Shown here: piece by piece, positions 8,538 through 16,133 of the stretch
Position numbering within the stretch: position 1 is the stretch's first letter
Layout of the letters: every line of letters begins with the position of its first letter
Assembly (NCBI RefSeq): GCF_021728395.1
Contig: NZ_JAKKCM010000011.1
Location: 62,001-126,000 of the forward strand
Length of the DNA stretch: 64,000 nucleotides
Direction: 5' to 3'
Source of the DNA: Vibrio sp. J1-1
GTDB lineage: Bacteria; Pseudomonadota; Gammaproteobacteria; Enterobacterales; Vibrionaceae
Position numbers and translations under genes: made by a program
The notes under the pieces: model-generated
Databases searched by the model: none
Told to the model about the DNA's origin: nothing
What the model saw: the letters and a program-made list of their open reading frames with translations, nothing else

Positions 8538-9467
8538 ATGTCTAAAAAGCCACCGTCTCGTTTGCCGTTGTATTTTGATTCTGACATTAACTTTATCCTT
8601 CCTAATTTTCTTATCAGCGAGTTTGTCTATGCAAGATCCTTAGAAAAAGAGGTCATCCTTGGTCGAGATCCCGAGTTTAACCATCAATACCGTGTCACTT
8701 TGAGACGCATGCGCTCACTAAGCCTTTTGTTAAAAGAACTCTTACCTTCATTTGAACGAAAGCTCCTCAAACCAAACTTGAAATTGGTGATGAAAAAAAC
8801 CAATTTGCTGCGCGATCTGGATGTATTCGTCATGGATAAAGCACGTTATTTATCCATGCTCCCTGACCATAAGGCATCGTTAGAACGTATTTTTTCCACG
8901 ATAGAGGACCACCAGATCAAAGAGCATCAGCACGTGGCTGATTGGTTGAAAAGCAGACCATACCTTAGCACGTCAATTTTGATTGAAAATAGCCTCCACC
9001 GTGCTCTACAAAGCGAACATCAATCCGAGCCCGTTAATCCACTAAGTTTTGCAAACAATAAGATTGTGACCCAGTTTCGCCAAGTGAGTAAGTCAATCAA
9101 CAAGATTTCTGACACGAGTGAGGACAACGATATTCACGCATTGAGAATTAAATGCAAATCGCTACGCTATCTTCTTGAATGCTTTTCTGCGCTCTATTCG
9201 AAAGATCAGCACAAAGATAATGTTAAACACCTCAAGTTGCTGCAAGATAAGCTCGGAGAATTTAACGATACCTCCACACAAATCACTTTTTTCTCTCATC
9301 TGCGAAAGACTTCGACCAAACACAAAGCAGATCGAAAAGCATTGAAAGCGCTGATTAAAGAAATAAAAAGCCAACATAATCAATCTCGTCAGGCCCTCGT
9401 GAGTCATATACAGCAGTTCAATCAATTCATTAAGGAATCATCCGCTTTGGATCTTTATCGCGTTTAA
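8538..9467 (+). CDS. CHAD domain protein
   Basis: 309 residues, helical and rich in basic residues, no signal peptide. It shows the features of the CHAD domain (conserved histidine, alpha-helical): HQYRVTLRRMRSLSLLLKE near 52-70, a middle LLRDLDVFVMDK near 92-103, and a second half-repeat IHALRIKCKSLRYLLECF near 199-216. CHAD domains bind polyphosphate through their basic helices; many are fused to a CYTH triphosphatase, which is missing here. The gene starts 119 bases after the CHASE4 cyclase and precedes a lipase-3 gene, but gaps on both sides suggest separate transcription. Role likely polyphosphate-related; specifics unknown. Confidence 0.85.
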   Translation: MSKKPPSRLPLYFDSDINFILPNFLISEFVYARSLEKEVILGRDPEFNHQYRVTLRRMRSLSLLLKELLPSFERKLLKPNLKLVMKKTNLLRDLDVFVMDKARYLSMLPDHKASLERIFSTIEDHQIKEHQHVADWLKSRPYLSTSILIENSLHRALQSEHQSEPVNPLSFANNKIVTQFRQVSKSINKISDTSEDNDIHALRIKCKSLRYLLECFSALYSKDQHKDNVKHLKLLQDKLGEFNDTSTQITFFSHLRKTSTKHKADRKALKALIKEIKSQHNQSRQALVSHIQQFNQFIKESSALDLYRV

Positions 9468-9579
9468 CCAATCTAACGTCCTGCGGAGTTTGAGTCTCTA
9501 TCTATAGACATGGCTTTTTCACGTATTCTTCATAATCTCGCTCTAAAGTGTTGTCTTGGGCAAGACTAAGTAAGATAAC

Positions 9580-10368
9580 GTGAAACCATTAAAACGATAC
9601 CAATACGAACGTTACGCCGTGTTATGTAATCTGGCGTATCCTCGCGTCTTTAAGCAAACTCGTTACGGATTCGATCCCAACGGTCAGAGAGTCATTAAAA
9701 ACGAACACGGCAAAATTATGATTCGTGTCCTCTGGAGTAAAGAACGAGAAGAGGTCGTTGTGGTCATTAAAGGTTCTCATAGCCTTTCTGATTGGTTACT
9801 AAACTTTGCAATGTGGACCAGAAGTTGTCGTCGATTAGGTCTTAACTATCGTATTCACGCTGGCTTTTACCACTTACTCTTCCAGGAAAGTATGCCAAGC
9901 AGAAATGAGGACAACTTAGGCTTAAGTGTCATCGAACGCCTTGAAGACACCATCGTCCCTCTTATTTTACAAGGTAAACGCATTACCATTACCGGGCACT
10001 CTTCTGGCGGCGCTATTGGTAGCGTCTTTGCCGATTATATAGAGAGCAAGTACCCGAAAAGCATTAAGCGTGTTGTCACATTTGGCCAACCGGCTATTGG
10101 TGATTGGACATTTAAAAAACGGTATCAATTAGGACATAAAACCTATCGTATCTGTTGTGATATCGACATAGTGACTTTCATGCCACCTGTACCCTTTCTC
10201 TACTGGCACGTCGGTAAAATGCTGTGGTTATATAATGGTAGGATTTATGAGAACACTCCGACGATGATCCGCTTAGGGCGTTCGTTGATCAGTTGGTTAT
10301 TACGCCCGTTCTCTTATCACTTGATGAGCAAGTATATTCGCAATAAAGACTTTTTTGATGAAAGGTAG
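9580..10368 (+). CDS. Lipase class 3 family protein
   Basis: 262 residues from a GTG start (9580). An alpha/beta-hydrolase of the lipase-3 family: nucleophile elbow TGHSSGGA with Ser141, TFGQPAIGD after strand 6, the acid in CCDIDIVTFMPP (about 192-203) and His210 in YWHVGK. The conserved SLSDWLLN segment near 68-75 is typical of the lid/oxyanion region. No signal peptide is visible, so it probably acts in the cytoplasm or at the inner face of the membrane. Substrate (acylglycerol or phospholipid) cannot be read from sequence. Runs the same way as the CHAD gene, 112 bases downstream, and converges on the metal permease gene. Confidence 0.85.
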   Translation: MKPLKRYQYERYAVLCNLAYPRVFKQTRYGFDPNGQRVIKNEHGKIMIRVLWSKEREEVVVVIKGSHSLSDWLLNFAMWTRSCRRLGLNYRIHAGFYHLLFQESMPSRNEDNLGLSVIERLEDTIVPLILQGKRITITGHSSGGAIGSVFADYIESKYPKSIKRVVTFGQPAIGDWTFKKRYQLGHKTYRICCDIDIVTFMPPVPFLYWHVGKMLWLYNGRIYENTPTMIRLGRSLISWLLRPFSYHLMSKYIRNKDFFDER

Positions 10369-10421
10369 CAATACGTACAACCAACAAACTCGGGCAGAGA
10401 TTACTATCCAACATCTTATTT

Positions 10422-11222
10422 TTAAGCGGTTGTCGAAGGAAGACGACCTGCTTTAGTGCCTGTCATTAGGGGCTGAAGAAATAGATTGAACAAAATACCT
10501 GCGATAAATAAGGTAATCACAATACTCGCACCGCTTGGTAAATCGTAATAAGCGGACACGACAACCCCCGCTAAAATCCCTACGATTCCAATGCTGATAC
10601 TGGCAACGAAAAATCGAATTCCCTTCAATGAAGCGGCGCACAGAGCTGGAATCACCAATAAGGCAAACTCCAAGTAAATCCCGGTCAGCTTCACCGTGAT
10701 CGGCATTAAGAGGGCAAAAATAGGATAAAAACCACCGCCCAGCATGAATTCAGGTTTAAGCCAGACCAAAATTAACATAGCAGCAGTTATCAGCGCTAAT
10801 GGCCAAACATCATTCCATGTTGACCAAAGTAACTGTCCGTTCAGGATGCCTTTAATAAAGTCAGCACCATGCGGGTCTTTACTCACCAGTAAAATGGCAA
10901 GTGATGCCGACACCACGAACAAGCTACCAATCATTGGTTCTAATTGCTCTCGGTAACGTTTTTCCATCAAAGCAATCAAGCCACATAGCAACAAGGACAT
11001 CACCCAAGGCCCAACCATTTCTCCAAAAAACGAATCAGAGAATAACGTGTATTGGCTTAACCAATAGTGACTTAAGGCCGCACCTAATGCGGCCACTTGT
11101 GCCACAGCCAAGTCGATGAAAATGATCTGCCTTTTGAGCACGTGCTGGCCAAGTACCACGTTACCAACCAAAGCAATCAAGCCACATAAAACAACGGGCA
11201 GTAGCCACTCATAATCCGCCAT
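10422..11222 (-). CDS. Metal ABC permease, ZnuB-like (ABC-3 family)
   Basis: 266 residues, eight or nine hydrophobic helices, typical ABC-3 permease (FIDLAVAQVAALGAALSHY near 36-54, LEFALLVIPALCAASLKG near 185-202). It would carry a divalent metal, most likely zinc, across the inner membrane. It begins three bases after the binding-protein gene and is the third gene of an operon headed by a His-rich outer-membrane protein. No ATPase gene lies in the operon or nearby, so it must borrow one, presumably ZnuC from another locus. Zinc is inferred from histidine content and the operators at 13301-13350. Confidence 0.88.
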   Translation of the reverse strand: MADYEWLLPVVLCGLIALVGNVVLGQHVLKRQIIFIDLAVAQVAALGAALSHYWLSQYTLFSDSFFGEMVGPWVMSLLLCGLIALMEKRYREQLEPMIGSLFVVSASLAILLVSKDPHGADFIKGILNGQLLWSTWNDVWPLALITAAMLILVWLKPEFMLGGGFYPIFALLMPITVKLTGIYLEFALLVIPALCAASLKGIRFFVASISIGIVGILAGVVVSAYYDLPSGASIVITLFIAGILFNLFLQPLMTGTKAGRLPSTTA

Positions 11223-11225
11223 TTG

Positions 11226-12158
11226 TTAGAACTTCTCAGGAACAGCGGTATCTAAGACATCAAGCAAATTGTCAACCACTTGGTCATACATTACGTCAAG
11301 GCTCTGTCCATCAGTCACCGTAAACGGCAGTTCAATAACAGGCTTACCCGTATGTTGCTGTAGCCAATCGACTGGACGTTGATCTTGATGAGGCGAGTAA
11401 ACAATCGCATCGAAGGTACCCGCATCCAACTTGGTTATAGATTGTAGATGTGATGTGGTAGGTGAAATGCCTGGTTTAGGCTCAAGGTCTGCGATTTGCT
11501 GTATTCCTAACCACTCGTACAAATAACGATAAGTTTCGTGATACCCCACAACTCGCTTACCTTGCAAAGGTGCAGCTTTTTCATTCCACTCATTGAGTTT
11601 TTTACGCCAAAGCGCGCGGAATTTAATGCCGTTGAACTGGTAACTATGAGCGTTGTCTGGATCAACGATTTTCAAGCGCTCTGTTACCGCATGTGATAGT
11701 GGGATCATATAATTAGCCGCAAATTGCACATGCGGATTTCCGTGTGCGTGTATATCACCCATGCTGCGGTCGACATGATCATGAGTGTCTAACATACCAA
11801 CGAAATCGGACGCATAAATCATGCTCGGCGCACCATTTTGTACTGCAACGTTACTGCTGCGAGTTTGCAACATTGGTAGCCAGCCCACTTCCAATTCAGC
11901 CCCTGAACACATTGCTATATCCGCTTGACGCATCTTAGCAATCAAAGATGGTCTCGCTTGTACGTAATGCGGGTCTTGTTTCGCTGTGGTCGCGGAATAT
12001 ATCATCGCATCTGGCGCATGACTTTCCAGGAACGCTTTCCACTCAGGCTCGCAAACAAAAATATTCAGTGCCATAGCGGGTGAAGCAATGACAGCAGCAC
12101 CCGCCGCCATCATTGCTAAACAATGCTTAGTAAAAATCAGCTTAGAACGCATGAGCAC
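11226..12158 (-). CDS. Periplasmic metal-binding protein, ZnuA-like
   Basis: 310 residues from GTG 12158, chosen because GGAG lies six bases before it; an in-frame ATG at 12152 is the alternative. A signal peptide ends near residue 30 (SPAMA). It is a cluster A-I metal-binding protein: candidate ligands are H64 (KQDPHYVQ), the cluster H137/H139/H143 (DIHAHGNPH) and H207 (GYHETY), with an acidic region later. It lacks the long His-rich loop of classical ZnuA, though the HDHVD patch at 126-130 may serve. The start overlaps the end of the outer-membrane protein gene, indicating translational coupling. Zinc is most likely; manganese is not excluded. Confidence 0.87.
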   Translation of the reverse strand: MLMRSKLIFTKHCLAMMAAGAAVIASPAMALNIFVCEPEWKAFLESHAPDAMIYSATTAKQDPHYVQARPSLIAKMRQADIAMCSGAELEVGWLPMLQTRSSNVAVQNGAPSMIYASDFVGMLDTHDHVDRSMGDIHAHGNPHVQFAANYMIPLSHAVTERLKIVDPDNAHSYQFNGIKFRALWRKKLNEWNEKAAPLQGKRVVGYHETYRYLYEWLGIQQIADLEPKPGISPTTSHLQSITKLDAGTFDAIVYSPHQDQRPVDWLQQHTGKPVIELPFTVTDGQSLDVMYDQVVDNLLDVLDTAVPEKF

Positions 12159-13284
12159 CGTGCGCTCCGAATGTCATGACGTATTGCACAGTGAATACAT
12201 TGTCTGTTTCGCTGTTTTGATTCTCAACCCGAGAGTATTGGGCACGGACAGTACCGAAATGAGAAGAATCCCAAGCTATCATTGCGTCGAATTCTTTGTC
12301 TTCAAGTGCCGTGAAGTGCATGTGATCCCCATGGGCATGACCATCATAACTTTCAGCTTCTCCGTAACGCACACCCGCCGACCAGTTTGGGTTGAAGCGG
12401 TAAACACCCGATATGTAATAAGCACTTAGGTCATCTGGAGATTCAGCATCATCTTTATATTTACTGTCGACTATTCCGTCCAGCAACATATATTCAGCCG
12501 CTAGAGTAAAGTTGCGGTACTTGTAGTTACCATCCGGAGCCCATTTCCACACAAGGTCAGCACCGTAGAGATTAGAACCGGTTACGACTGCGCCATGGCT
12601 ATGATCGTGATCGTGTTCTTCTTCAGCGCCGTGATCATAGTCTTCGAACTCTTTTACTTTGCCGTTTTCATTGCGTAAATAGCTCAAGCCAAACTGCCAG
12701 CTTGATGATTCAGAAAAGTCATTACCCAGCTTTAACGTCGTGGTATATACGCCCACTTCTGAACCATCTTCAACTGAAGACATCTTGTCGCCACTCAGTG
12801 CTTCTACAGCAAGTTTTACATATAGATCGGTTGGCAACACGATGTTGGTACGTATGCCGTCATCGTAGTAATGCGAACCCAAGAAAGTGCGGTAAGCAAT
12901 TGGTCGCTCTACGAAGCTGTCACTATGCATGTGTTGGTTGTTTAGGTAACCGAAATCAGACAGGAATCGACCAGCACGTACATTCAAGCCGTATGGCAGG
13001 GCCAAAGTTTCAATGAATGCTTCTTCTAGTAACAGTTCAGTTTCATCACTATGACTTTCAAGAACCACCGTTAATGCACCATAAAACTTGTCATCAATAT
13101 TTGCCGACAAGTTTAGCTCAGTATGCCCGAGGCCAAAACCTTCTTCTCGCTCAGAATTGTTGCGCTCACCGTCTTGATAGTATCCATCCAGTATCACGCC
13201 AATCTGAGGATTCGAAAGCGTATCGGCAAAAACCGGGGAGATAAACAAACTACCAACCGCCAAAGAGACCAACTTCTTATTCAC
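12142..13284 (-). CDS. His-rich outer-membrane protein of a zinc-uptake operon
   Basis: 380 residues from a GTG start with CAGGGA upstream. Signal peptide MNKKLVSLAVGSLFISPVFA, then alternating beta-strand sequence ending in an aromatic residue (GAHGAHAF), as in beta-barrel porins. Two loops are packed with histidine and acid: EEEHDHDHSHG near 222-232 and DGHAHGDHMH near 312-321. There is no TonB box or plug domain, so it resembles a porin that gathers metal rather than a TonB-dependent receptor. It heads the operon with the binding protein and permease and lies just behind the compound operator at 13301-13350. Function is inferred; the His loops and context both point to zinc. Confidence 0.8.
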   Translation of the reverse strand: MNKKLVSLAVGSLFISPVFADTLSNPQIGVILDGYYQDGERNNSEREEGFGLGHTELNLSANIDDKFYGALTVVLESHSDETELLLEEAFIETLALPYGLNVRAGRFLSDFGYLNNQHMHSDSFVERPIAYRTFLGSHYYDDGIRTNIVLPTDLYVKLAVEALSGDKMSSVEDGSEVGVYTTTLKLGNDFSESSSWQFGLSYLRNENGKVKEFEDYDHGAEEEHDHDHSHGAVVTGSNLYGADLVWKWAPDGNYKYRNFTLAAEYMLLDGIVDSKYKDDAESPDDLSAYYISGVYRFNPNWSAGVRYGEAESYDGHAHGDHMHFTALEDKEFDAMIAWDSSHFGTVRAQYSRVENQNSETDNVFTVQYVMTFGAHGAHAF

Positions 13285-13300
13285 TACATTATTCCCTGTA

Positions 13301-13350
13301 TTGTTATGTTATAACATCATTCAATTCGAATGGATGTTATAACATAACAA
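13301..13350. promoter_or_regulatory. Compound palindrome, likely Zur operators
   Basis: Two 17-base blocks, 13301-13317 and 13334-13350, are exact inverted copies, each containing the palindrome ATGTTATAACAT. Between them lie CATTC and GAATG, so the whole 50 bases fold back on themselves. The ATGTTATA core matches the left half of the gammaproteobacterial Zur consensus. It ends 17 bases upstream of the His-rich outer-membrane protein gene. Confidence 0.7.
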
Positions 13351-13679
13351 ACAAAGAAAAAAGCCTGACATGTAACAAATTGTAAAAATAAATTGAGCAT
13401 ATCATCAATAACAATCAATAAGTTAATCGACGAAACCTATAGCTATTCAACTAAAAACACGTTTTTCTATGGCTCAAAACTATCCGTCACTCTGGATATT
13501 AAGAAGGCTGCACATTCCGGCAATGTCATAGTGGAAAACGTTTGGATCGCATTAAGAATGCATTCATTTTAGGGATGAGAAAGAAACAGATGTTTTTGAT
13601 ACTGGGAGGCAACTATTAGAAAGGTATTAGCCACGGCATGAAATAGCCGAACTCAATCGGCTTTTAGACAATATTTGGA
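13351..13679. other. Intergenic stretch, one weak hairpin
   Basis: About 330 bases without a supportable gene. The only structure seen is a six-base hairpin at 13645-13662 with four T on the plus side, just past the stop of the small membrane protein gene, which could be a weak terminator. Confidence 0.5.
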
Positions 13680-13934
13680 TTACAAAGATGCGATTTCTTT
13701 ATCCAGTTGATACTTACTGTCAGTGACGATTTTTTCCAATACTTCAACGCGTCGTTTTAATTCAATCACTTGCTTTTTGAGACTGTCTTGATCTTCTTGG
13801 CTCATGGCATTGCGCTCAGACACCTCCAAAGCTCGTAATTCCTTTTTATGGTTCAAGACAAGTTTCACTATCCCGCCGCCAAACAAAGAACCGAACACAA
13901 TAGCAACCACCAATACATCAGCAAAAGATTCCAT
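13680..13934 (-). CDS. Small PspB-like membrane protein with coiled coil
   Basis: 84 residues: one membrane helix (DVLVVAIVFGSLFGGGIVKLV, about 6-26), then a long charged coiled coil with the heptad pattern SLKKQVIELKRRVEVLEKIVTDSKY. The layout and the LxxRVxVLExIVTD ending resemble PspB and related envelope-stress proteins. AGAGGAA lies about ten bases before the ATG. No psp genes are nearby, so a role with PspA/PspF is only an analogy. Confidence 0.7.
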   Translation of the reverse strand: MESFADVLVVAIVFGSLFGGGIVKLVLNHKKELRALEVSERNAMSQEDQDSLKKQVIELKRRVEVLEKIVTDSKYQLDKEIASL

Positions 13935-14170
13935 TCTTACATTCCTCTAAATTTTGTTCAGATAAAGGTTACGCATTAACCTAATAAATATCAAACAACA
14001 CATTGATTAACCATATGCTTTTATTAAAATTTGCGTGCTTTATATTGAAAATAAGTGCATGTTTTTTACAGCGACCAAACATAAGTCCCGCCGATATTAA
14101 GATGGGAATGCAAGAACCCTAAAGAACGGAACGATAGAAATGCAGTTGGTATTAGATCGTCAGAAAACGA

Positions 14171-14197
14171 AAAAAGCCAGTCCTAAGACTGGCTTTT
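14171..14197. terminator. Terminator of second tRNA operon
   Basis: Eleven-base stem (14172-14182 with 14187-14197), four-base loop, T-rich on both sides. It sits directly past tRNA-Cys copy 2 and matches the hairpin after copy 1 in its CCAGTC/GACTGG core. Confidence 0.82.
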
Positions 14198-14204
14198 GAA
14201 ATAA

Positions 14205-14278
14205 TGGAGGCGCCTCCCGGAATCGAACCGAGGTCCACGGATTTGCAATCCGCTGCATAGCCACTCTGCCAAGGCGCC
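14205..14278 (-). tRNA. tRNA-Cys (GCA), copy 2
   Basis: 74 bases on the minus strand, identical to the other two copies in the window except for one T-loop base (TTCGATT in place of TTCGACT). Encoded CCA, anticodon GCA. Last gene of the Gly-Leu-Cys unit. Confidence 0.96.
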
Positions 14279-14308
14279 TTTTTGAATTATTTTTTAAAAG
14301 GTATTAGA

Positions 14309-14395
14309 TGGTGCCCCGGGCCGGACTTGAACCGGCACAGCGCGAACGCCGAGGGATTTTAAATCCCTTGTGTCTACCAATTCCACCACCAGGGC
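14309..14395 (-). tRNA. tRNA-Leu (TAA), copy 2
   Basis: 87 bases on the minus strand, the same sequence as copy 1 at 1011-1097 as far as I can read, with encoded CCA and anticodon TAA. It lies between the disrupted tRNA-Gly and tRNA-Cys. Confidence 0.96.
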
Positions 14396-14469
14396 ACGCA
14401 ATTCTTTGCGATGCCGTTTAGTACGATAAACACCATCTTTGATAACGCTTCTGCGTTATCCTTTTAATT

Positions 14470-14561
14470 TGGAGCGACACACGAGGTTCCCTTACTCATA
14501 AATAAAAAAGCGTGACCTCAACCTTGGCAAGGTTGCGCTCTACCAACTGAGCTAGTGTCGC
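14470..14561 (-). pseudogene. tRNA-Gly (GCC) with disrupted T arm
   Basis: The minus strand has a perfect acceptor stem (GCGACAC with GTGTCGC), a normal D arm, the anticodon stem-loop CAACC TTGCCAA GGTTG (anticodon GCC) and an encoded CCA. The T arm is wrong: where about 17 bases such as ACGAGTTCGAACCTCGT are expected, there are 33, including a T-rich run and no TTCGA loop. The gene is therefore 92 rather than 76 bases. A substitute stem (ATGAG with CTCGT) can be drawn, with a nine-base loop. Most likely non-functional, although the promoter and downstream tRNAs are intact. Confidence 0.8.
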
Positions 14562-14597
14562 ATGGCTCTTCAGGGCTTTGCCGTGAGAACGAGGCGT

Positions 14598-14625
14598 ACT
14601 TTAACCGATTAAATTATCTGGTCAA
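14598..14625 (-). promoter_or_regulatory. Promoter of second tRNA operon
   Basis: On the minus strand a -35 box TTGACC (14620-14625), a 16-base spacer and -10 box TAAAGT (14598-14603), then the same discriminator as at 1159. Drives tRNA-Gly, -Leu and -Cys. Confidence 0.78.
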
Positions 14626-14992
14626 CAATAAATTTTATCTTTTTGATTTGAATGATTAAAAAGCAAGCCAGAGAGTATAATTGGCGTTCAATACGAACAT
14701 GAATTGCTCACTAGATTACTCGTTGTTTACATCATTATGCTTTAAACAAGCCGCATTGAAACACCGAATAAGTCACAGTACTGTACTGTTTCATCGCTTT
14801 TCGCACTGGTTGGTTGTTGTTATCGACAATCATTCATCTCCTATCCTTCCGGTGTTTCAACATTTATCTGTTCGCCATTATTTCTTAGTTGTATTTGAAA
14901 ACACACGTAATAGATGATAGAGATACTGTTTACAAAAATATAACAACAACCTTATTTGGAATACTCCCTATTCCGGTTAGCTAGGTATCTCT
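14626..14992. other. Intergenic stretch between tRNA promoter and azlC
   Basis: About 370 bases. An open frame (plus strand, 14681-14917, non-ATG start) has no family resemblance or ribosome site and is not called. The azlC promoter presumably lies in the last 100 bases. Confidence 0.5.
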
Positions 14993-15724
14993 ATGACAGA
15001 AAATCAACAACAACTCTATCCTCCTTCTAAAGGACTGCACGAGTTTACCCGTTTAGATGTATGGAGCGGGTTTACACAACTACTGCCCCTTTCCATGTTC
15101 GTGGTCATATTCGGTCTCGCGTTCGGTGTGGCGGCAGTACAAACTGGCTTAGACGCTTTCCCCACATTACTGATGAGTGGACTCGTATTTGCGGGCGCTT
15201 CTCAATTTGCGACGCTGGAAATGTGGGGAGCCGAAGTCCCACTGATTCCAGTACTGATCACCGTATTCGCTATCAACGCACGTCACCTGCTCATGGGAGC
15301 AACACTTTACCCTTGGTTGCGCCAGTTGCCGCCAGCCAAACGTTACGGTGTCATGTTGGTTGCGTCAGACGCGAACTGGGCAATGGCAATGAATGCATTT
15401 GCTAAAAAAGAACCCGGACTGGGCTTGCTGGTAGGAGGTGGTCTAGCGCTATGGGGCTTCTGGATTGTCGGTACGTGGATGGGCATATATTTCGGTGGCG
15501 CAATAAAAGATCCGGTAAGCCTTGGTCTGGATATGGTGATGGGCTGCTTCTTACTGTCTATGGTTGTCGTTGGACCTAAAAACTTGCGTATATTTGCCAT
15601 TTGGGGAGTTGCTGCAGGCTCTTCATTACTGGCTTACTGGTACCTACCTGAAAACAGCCACGTGGTGGTTGGCGCTGTCGCGGGAGGAATACTTGGGGCA
15701 TGTTGGAAGGAGGAAAAAGCATGA
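14993..15724 (+). CDS. azlC: AzlC family branched-chain amino acid exporter, large subunit
   Basis: 243 residues with several membrane helices. Typical AzlC sequence: LPLSMFVVIFGLAFGVAA near 33-50, LMSGLVFAGASQFATLEMWG near 60-79, and the INARHLLMGATLYPWLR motif near 94-110. AzlC works with the small AzlD subunit to export branched-chain amino acids. The stop codon overlaps the azlD start (ATGA), so the two are translated together. Substrate is a family-based inference. Confidence 0.9.
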   Translation: MTENQQQLYPPSKGLHEFTRLDVWSGFTQLLPLSMFVVIFGLAFGVAAVQTGLDAFPTLLMSGLVFAGASQFATLEMWGAEVPLIPVLITVFAINARHLLMGATLYPWLRQLPPAKRYGVMLVASDANWAMAMNAFAKKEPGLGLLVGGGLALWGFWIVGTWMGIYFGGAIKDPVSLGLDMVMGCFLLSMVVVGPKNLRIFAIWGVAAGSSLLAYWYLPENSHVVVGAVAGGILGACWKEEKA

Positions 15725-16029
15725 GTATAGAAACGAGTTTTGGCGGTACGCTTGTTATCATCTTCGCCATGGGTCTTGTAACACTGGCTACTCGCTGGGG
15801 TGGCGTATTTGTGATGTCATTTATTCCTATCAGTGAGCGCGTGCAACGCTTTATCACTGCCATGTCAGGCTCAGTATTAGTTGCGCTATTGGCACCACTT
15901 GCCGTTGAAGGTGACATCGGCGCACGCATGGCACTGCTTTCTACTGCCGTAGTGATGTTCATCGTCAAAAAACCACTACCAGCTATCGCGGCTGGCATAA
16001 TCGCCGCAGCTGCTGTACGGGCTATTTAA
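15721..16029 (+). CDS. azlD: AzlD family transporter, small subunit
   Basis: 102 residues from ATG 15721, with AAGGAGGAAAAAGC directly upstream; a start further up at 15700 would bury that site inside the gene. Four hydrophobic helices, and the ATRWGGVFVMSFIPISERVQRF motif of AzlD near 17-38. Forms a two-component exporter with the overlapping azlC. Confidence 0.9.
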   Translation: MSIETSFGGTLVIIFAMGLVTLATRWGGVFVMSFIPISERVQRFITAMSGSVLVALLAPLAVEGDIGARMALLSTAVVMFIVKKPLPAIAAGIIAAAAVRAI

Positions 16030-16065
16030 CGCAACCATACTTATTTCCTAAGCGTCCCAAACAAA

Positions 16066-16105
16066 AAGCCCCTCTACGATAACACGTGGAAGGGCTTAAG
16101 TTTTT
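16066..16105. terminator. Terminator between azlD and dld
   Basis: Thirteen-base stem with one mismatch (16066-16078 with 16085-16097), T-rich on the right and A-rich on the left, so it can serve both convergent genes. Confidence 0.75.
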
Positions 16106-16133
16106 ATATGTGCTCGCTTAAACGCGTAATGGA

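Noticed and set aside
921-14561. Integrative element using a tRNA as attachment site
   Set aside because: No integrase gene and no short direct repeat of a tRNA 3' end beyond the whole duplicated operons.
14681-14917. 78-residue plus-strand frame
   Set aside because: Non-ATG start, no ribosome site, no recognisable family, lies in the tRNA promoter/azlC gap.
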